Assembly (NCBI GenBank): GCA_003991915.1
Contig: RQTK01000353.1
Span: forward strand, 396,170 to 460,169
Source of the DNA: Elysia chlorotica
Lineage: Eukaryota; Mollusca; Gastropoda; Plakobranchidae
Length of the DNA: 64,000 bases
Reading direction: 5' to 3'
Below are positions 59,985-64,000 of the stretch, in pieces. The notes below the pieces were generated by a model, which searched no databases, had not been told where the DNA came from, and was given only the letters and a program-made list of their open reading frames with translations. The position numbers were made by a program, and so were the translations under genes. How positions within the stretch are numbered: the first letter of the stretch is position 1; every line of letters begins with the position of its first letter.

Positions 59985-60620
59985 GTGAATTATTTATTCG
60001 AGAACATCAAGGACAAGAACATAACAGTGTTTATTTCATTCGAGACCTGCAATTTCTATCTTTCTATTACTCCCGAACTACTTGAGGAGGCATTAAAATT
60101 TGTGTCAACTCTAACCCACATCACTGAAGGAGGAAAAGGCACTATCAAATACACAAGAAATACCTCACTCAACTACATAAATACACTGTGGGTAAAGAAA
60201 AAGATACAGATTTTGATGTAAAAATTGGAAGTTTCGACGGCGCTGAAACATGCGAACGGCTAGGATTTTTCTTATTATCACAAGTCCAACACCTTAATAC
60301 AAATTAATGTTGGCATTTACAGAGACGATAGACTCGCCACCTGTCACTACCGCCGACACAAGTAGAGACAATAAAAAAAAAGATACGTAAAATCTTCAAA
60401 CGCAATGATCTAACCATAACTATAGAAGCAAATAAAAAAAAAGTATAAACTTCCTCGACGTTACCCTCGACCTAGGAAGTGATATCTACAAACCCTTTCA
60501 AAATCCAAAAAACAGAAAGTATCGTCTTGAGAAAACAATTTAACGAATCCTACAGAAGTACCAACTCGACTACAGCACCGATTTCAACTGTAGCGCCCAT
60601 GAAAAATTGAGGCTGCCCTT
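59985..60620 (+). pseudogene. Degenerate reverse transcriptase of a retroelement
   Basis: Pieces in more than one plus frame, in the order of one RT family I know from cnidarian and mollusc genomes. They are CNFYLSITPELLEEALKFVS with HITEG, then KKK; after a frameshift TDFDVKIGSFDGAETCERLG; after another NVGIYRDDRLAT, which contains the catalytic xxDD motif as YRDD; then IFKRNDLTITIEA and NFLDVTLDLGSDIYKPFQNP. Stops and frame changes interrupt it, so it is a dead copy. The clade is uncertain; a Penelope-like or unclassified RT is possible. Thumb-side and other domains are not seen. Confidence 0.75.
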
Positions 60621-60914
60621 TTATTTGTAGAAACGGTTCTTAACACATATATTAAACCCAGATGTTACATTTTTACGACCTTGCCCAATCCAAGTTACTG
60701 AAAGTGAAAGTATGCCAATATTAGAACCCTGCATTTGCCGCAAAAATTTAATAACTTTTTTTCATCATTATGGTCCGCCACTTCTATCCTCATAAAAACA
60801 AGGTAATAACAAATGACAACATTTGGACACTAAATCTATCTAGTTTTCTTGGGTTCTCAATTTGTAATATTTTAATAAATTTACATTCTTTAAGTTCTTC
60901 GAAAAATTCAATTC

Positions 60915-60978
60915 ACAGAAAGAGGTTCGAACCTGCTCGTCTCCTCAAACGCTCTATCGACTGAGCAGATCCTAGTTT
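60915..60978 (-). mobile_element. tRNA-like relic
   Basis: Minus strand: GATCTGCTCAGTCGATAGAG (box A) and CAGGTTCGAACCTC (a perfect box B). The spacing is too short for an anticodon arm of normal size, so this is a tRNA pseudogene or SINE head. Confidence 0.5.
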
Positions 60979-61280
60979 ATTGGAATGTTACATACAATTA
61001 AACACGTTGAGGTGAAAAGTGAATTAGAGTCCTATTATTTATCGAAGACATTCATCAGTGCAGTGAGGTCACCGAAAACCCACAATGTATATGTCAGCAG
61101 AGCGACCCCAGTAAAGAAGATTTTGAACAAACCAGATACCGAAGCAGGTGCACAGCGTGGAACATCGCCTGAAACCAGGTGTTCGTGCTGGCGAAAACCT
61201 ATGCGACAAACAGTCTCGTCCGGCATAGAATAGCCAGCACGCCTACACCGACGATAAAGACCATAAAAGCAACCAAGGGA

Positions 61281-61530
61281 TGGTTGGTTGGTTGGTTGGG
61301 TTGGTTTAACGTCCGACAGTAGCACTATATAGGCTATATTGTGGACGGGACCCAAGACGGACGTCTGACAATTTTATATGTGCTGCCACACACGAGACAG
61401 GGGATATCATGACTCCTGTCTCAGCCAGTCACATCACCGACTCAACCAGTAGGGAGCGCAACAACCAGGATTCGGACTCGGTACCTTTTGCGTCGGAAGC
61501 CGATGTTCTACCCCTAGACCACCGCGCAAT
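61281..61530 (-). mobile_element. Full-length tRNA-derived SINE with 7 bp target duplication
   Basis: Flanked by CAAGGGA on both sides (61274-61280 and 61531-61537). On the minus strand the element starts with GATTGCGCGGTGGTCTAGGG (box A), continues with GGCTTCCGACGC and GGTACCGAGTCCGAATCC (box B-like), then the body CTACTGGTTGAGTCGGTGAT, GACAGGAGTCATGATATCCC, GTGTGGCAGCACATATAAAA, GGGTCCCGTCCACAATATAG, GTCGGACGTTAAACCAACC, and ends in a (AACC)n tail. It is the reference copy for this family in the window. Confidence 0.93.
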
Positions 61531-61794
61531 CAAGGGAAAGTATCACACTAATGGAAACGAGCAAACATAACACTATTCTATAAAAAGATGATAAGTCCTA
61601 CGCAGGTAATTAAAGACACGTTTCCTTAACTTCAATCACAAGCAAATTGTTGGAGCATACTTAGTTTATACAGCAAAATGGACCCACAACTTATTCATAA
61701 CTTGGCTTCCTGAAAAAACAGTTTCTAACAATTGGGACAATTGAGCTGAAAACCTAAAAAAAATTCAAACAGGAGCCATCCTATTAGATTTTGG

Positions 61795-61945
61795 GCTTGT
61801 CGTGTCAGTATAATGTGACCGGTTGAGACAGGAGTCCAGGTATCCCTGCAAGGTCTGCACGAAAAAATTGCCAGACGTTAGTATTGGGTCCGTTCCACAA
61901 CAAAGCTTAATATATAGTATTGACTTTCAGGTTAAGCAACAAACT
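61795..61945 (+). mobile_element. Diverged SINE copy
   Basis: GTGTCAGTATAATGTGACCGG, TTGAGACAGGAGTCCAGGTAT, GCCAGACGTTAGTATTGGGTC, then a tail-side block TATTGACTTTCAGGTTAAGC. The head is missing. Confidence 0.8.
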
Positions 61946-62290
61946 TATCTCATCTCAGCTCAACACTTCTTCTCCTGAGTTGAGAAGTGTCAAGCTCCTT
62001 CCACGAACTGCTCGGTAAGCTTTTATTGTAATCAGAGACAATCTTGAGTATGGCATTTGAGTTTAGAGTGTTAACTTTTCTGGATGGTTCAGTTTTATTC
62101 CATTTGAATTAAATCTTGTAGATGTTTTGTTTTGCAAGTGAGATGCGAACGTGCGAACGATTGTGGTGCTATGATTGTGAACTGCATCGTAGGTGACACT
62201 GTTTTATTGCCTCATGCACCGCTTGACTGATTGCCTGTTTAGCTGGGGTATCTATTAGCTTCACGACATCTGCTAGAGTCTAGATAGTCT

Positions 62291-62341
62291 GTTTATTATT
62301 ATTATTATTATTACTTTTATTACTATTATTATTATTATTAC

Positions 62342-62396
<55 letters not shown>
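62291..62396. repeat. (TTA)n microsatellite
   Basis: A TTA run of about 105 bp with a few CTA and TTT interruptions. Confidence 0.95.
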
Positions 62397-62399
62397 TTT

Positions 62400-63200
62400 G
62401 TTTTTCTTCCTTTTTTATGATGCCTTTTTCCTTTTATCCAAGGTAAAGCAATCATTAGTAAAATAATGATGTCGTCGGTGTACATAACAATGCAGATAAT
62501 TGAAAGCAAATGATAATTGTTTTTTTTAATGTTTTTTATACCAATTTAGAGACACCTTTTTATTTGATCCGATTCTTGCTTTGAAAATTAACCTTTAATT
62601 TAACCTATAATATTGAAAGTGACACCAGTTTTGTAGTTTGATACTTGCTTGAGGCAACTGTTTTTTTAACGGCGCGACACGAATGAAGTCTTGGATTTTT
62701 TTAATGAATAAACAATGTGAACAAATTTGTGTAGGCTTGACTCTATGGCGACCTGCACAGAATTGAAACATTTCAACTTTAAAGAGTTTTTATCATGATT
62801 ACGAATTTCTAAAGACAATAAAAAAACAACAATATTGCCCCATTAATCTAAAGCATTGATATGGTTTGATTTGATGATAAGGCAGTAAGTTCTTACCTGA
62901 CAATAAACAATAAACTTAAAATAAACAATGTGTGGCGATCAAATGATACCTGAATTTTCGGGCGTAATTATTAAGAAAACAGAAGGTTATATTTGCAATT
63001 GCTTTTGTCTCATATCAGGACCATGCATTATAATTGGTAGATCAGTTAAGCTGGTGACAACATTTTTTGATTCACATGTTATATCAGTACAGTTAGCAGC
63101 AGAACCTTGCTATTCCACTGCAATATTGTAGGGATCATTAATTTTTTACCTCTAACCTTAAATACTGTACAAGAAAGAGACAAGGGCGTACACCTCACAC
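62400..63200. other. Intergenic DNA, no gene seen
   Basis: AT-rich. The 67-residue frame at 62928-63131 has no recognisable motif. Confidence 0.45.
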
Positions 63201-63254
63201 ATTTTTGGTGGTAATTTTCTCGCTTGCCTCCCCTTGTCCGCTCTCTCGCATTCG

Positions 63255-63440
63255 CTCTAGACCTCTCTCTCTATCTCTCTCTCTCACTGATTGTCTCTCT
63301 GTCTCTGCCTCTTTCTCTCAGTATCTCCCCCTGTCTTTCTTTCTCTCTAATATATTGTCTCTCTCATTCTTTCTCTCTCTCTCTGTCTCTGTCTTTGTCT
63401 CTCTCTGTCTCTCTCTCTGTCTGTCTCTCTCTCTCTCCAG
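63255..63440. repeat. (CT)n-rich tract
   Basis: Degenerate CT and CTGT repeats. The Ser/Leu frames over it are artefacts. Confidence 0.92.
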
Positions 63441-63902
63441 ATCACCATTTCATTTCTGCCTCTCACTCCTCCCCCTTCCTCCCCTTCTCCCGCCGTTTCC
63501 TTTCTACCCCCTCCCCCCACTTTCCCTTACTTGACACACCTCATACTGCGTCTGTATGCCCCATAGTTCCTCCCCTTGACCTCCGCCCTCACTACAACTC
63601 TTGATTAAGCCTCAGCGCCTTCCTCTCCCCACCCCTCCTCCCCTCCACAACAAGCCTAGAACAGACTGACGATTCCCTACTAGCGATTCATCTCATCTGG
63701 CCAAGCGGTGATGCTGCTGGCTAACCAGTTCTCCCTGAGACCGCCCACTGGAACAGACAGCATCCACAGCAACACTGACCTTGATACATACATGTTCTAT
63801 CAGATACTAATAAAGTTGATATACAAATTGATAGAGTACCAGTACCACTAAGCTTACTCTTCATATGGACAAATATAAAACTTTCCACAATTTGGCCCGG
63901 GA

Positions 63903-63910
63903 TATAAAAG
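63903..63910 (+). promoter_or_regulatory. Candidate TATA box
   Basis: TATAAAAG in a GC-richer setting (GGCCCGGGATATAAAAGCAGC), followed by a non-repetitive stretch to the window edge. If real, a start site would fall near 63935 and the gene would lie beyond the right end. A single motif is weak evidence. Confidence 0.25.
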
Positions 63911-64000
63911 CAGCGGATAGAGGAGCGTCATAGCAGATCTAACCCCGCCGCCTCACTGAGATATGTATTGCTCTTCAAGGTAATCTTTTTTTTTTTTTTT

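Overview
The window is eukaryotic nuclear DNA: AT-rich, intron-rich, full of simple repeats and interspersed elements, with one run of Ns (7438-7884). Three conserved single-copy animal genes can be read exon by exon with correct splice sites and phases. The tRNA-derived SINEs with an (AACC)n tail and a 'TTTAACGTCC...TATATTGTGGACGGG' body look molluscan. My best guess is a gastropod, but this rests on memory of repeat style and not on a search.

Genes, left to right. FBXO45 (F-box/SPRY ubiquitin ligase substrate adaptor) is on the minus strand at 1132-1704; only its first coding exon is inside the window. MIPEP (mitochondrial intermediate peptidase, M3 metallopeptidase) is on the plus strand at 3676-18981, with 17 coding exons recognised. 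COPS6 (COP9 signalosome subunit 6) is on the minus strand at 23259-30563, with nine coding exons recognised. FBXO45 and MIPEP are divergent; MIPEP and COPS6 are convergent. All three are housekeeping genes (ubiquitin ligase adaptor, mitochondrial presequence processing, cullin deneddylation complex). I see no sign that they form one pathway.

The gene models show structural faults. One MIPEP exon (8110-8173) fits perfectly in phase but lies on the opposite strand, next to the N gap. A MIPEP segment of about 50 residues is absent between 10661 and 11514. A COPS6 exon of about 23 codons is absent between 23327 and 24322. Inside MIPEP a 208-210 bp tandem duplication has copied the 3' splice site and the first 15 nt of an exon, making a potential in-frame microexon.

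From about 30.6 kb to 64 kb I find no confident host gene. This part holds two-copy repeats, a 590 bp hAT-type non-autonomous element with perfect 8 bp target duplications (31662-32251; a relative sits at 2690-3343), SINE copies, and a candidate DNA-transposon remnant with inverted ends (33380-34110). It also holds an isolated GC-rich block (38430-38720), pieces of a tyrosine-recombinase (DIRS/Ngaro-type) retroelement (44470-47320) with a perfect 79 bp inverted repeat, a nest of small inverted-repeat modules (47930-48440), a degenerate reverse transcriptase with a YRDD motif (59985-60620), a full-length SINE with 7 bp target duplications (61281-61530), and many long microsatellites.
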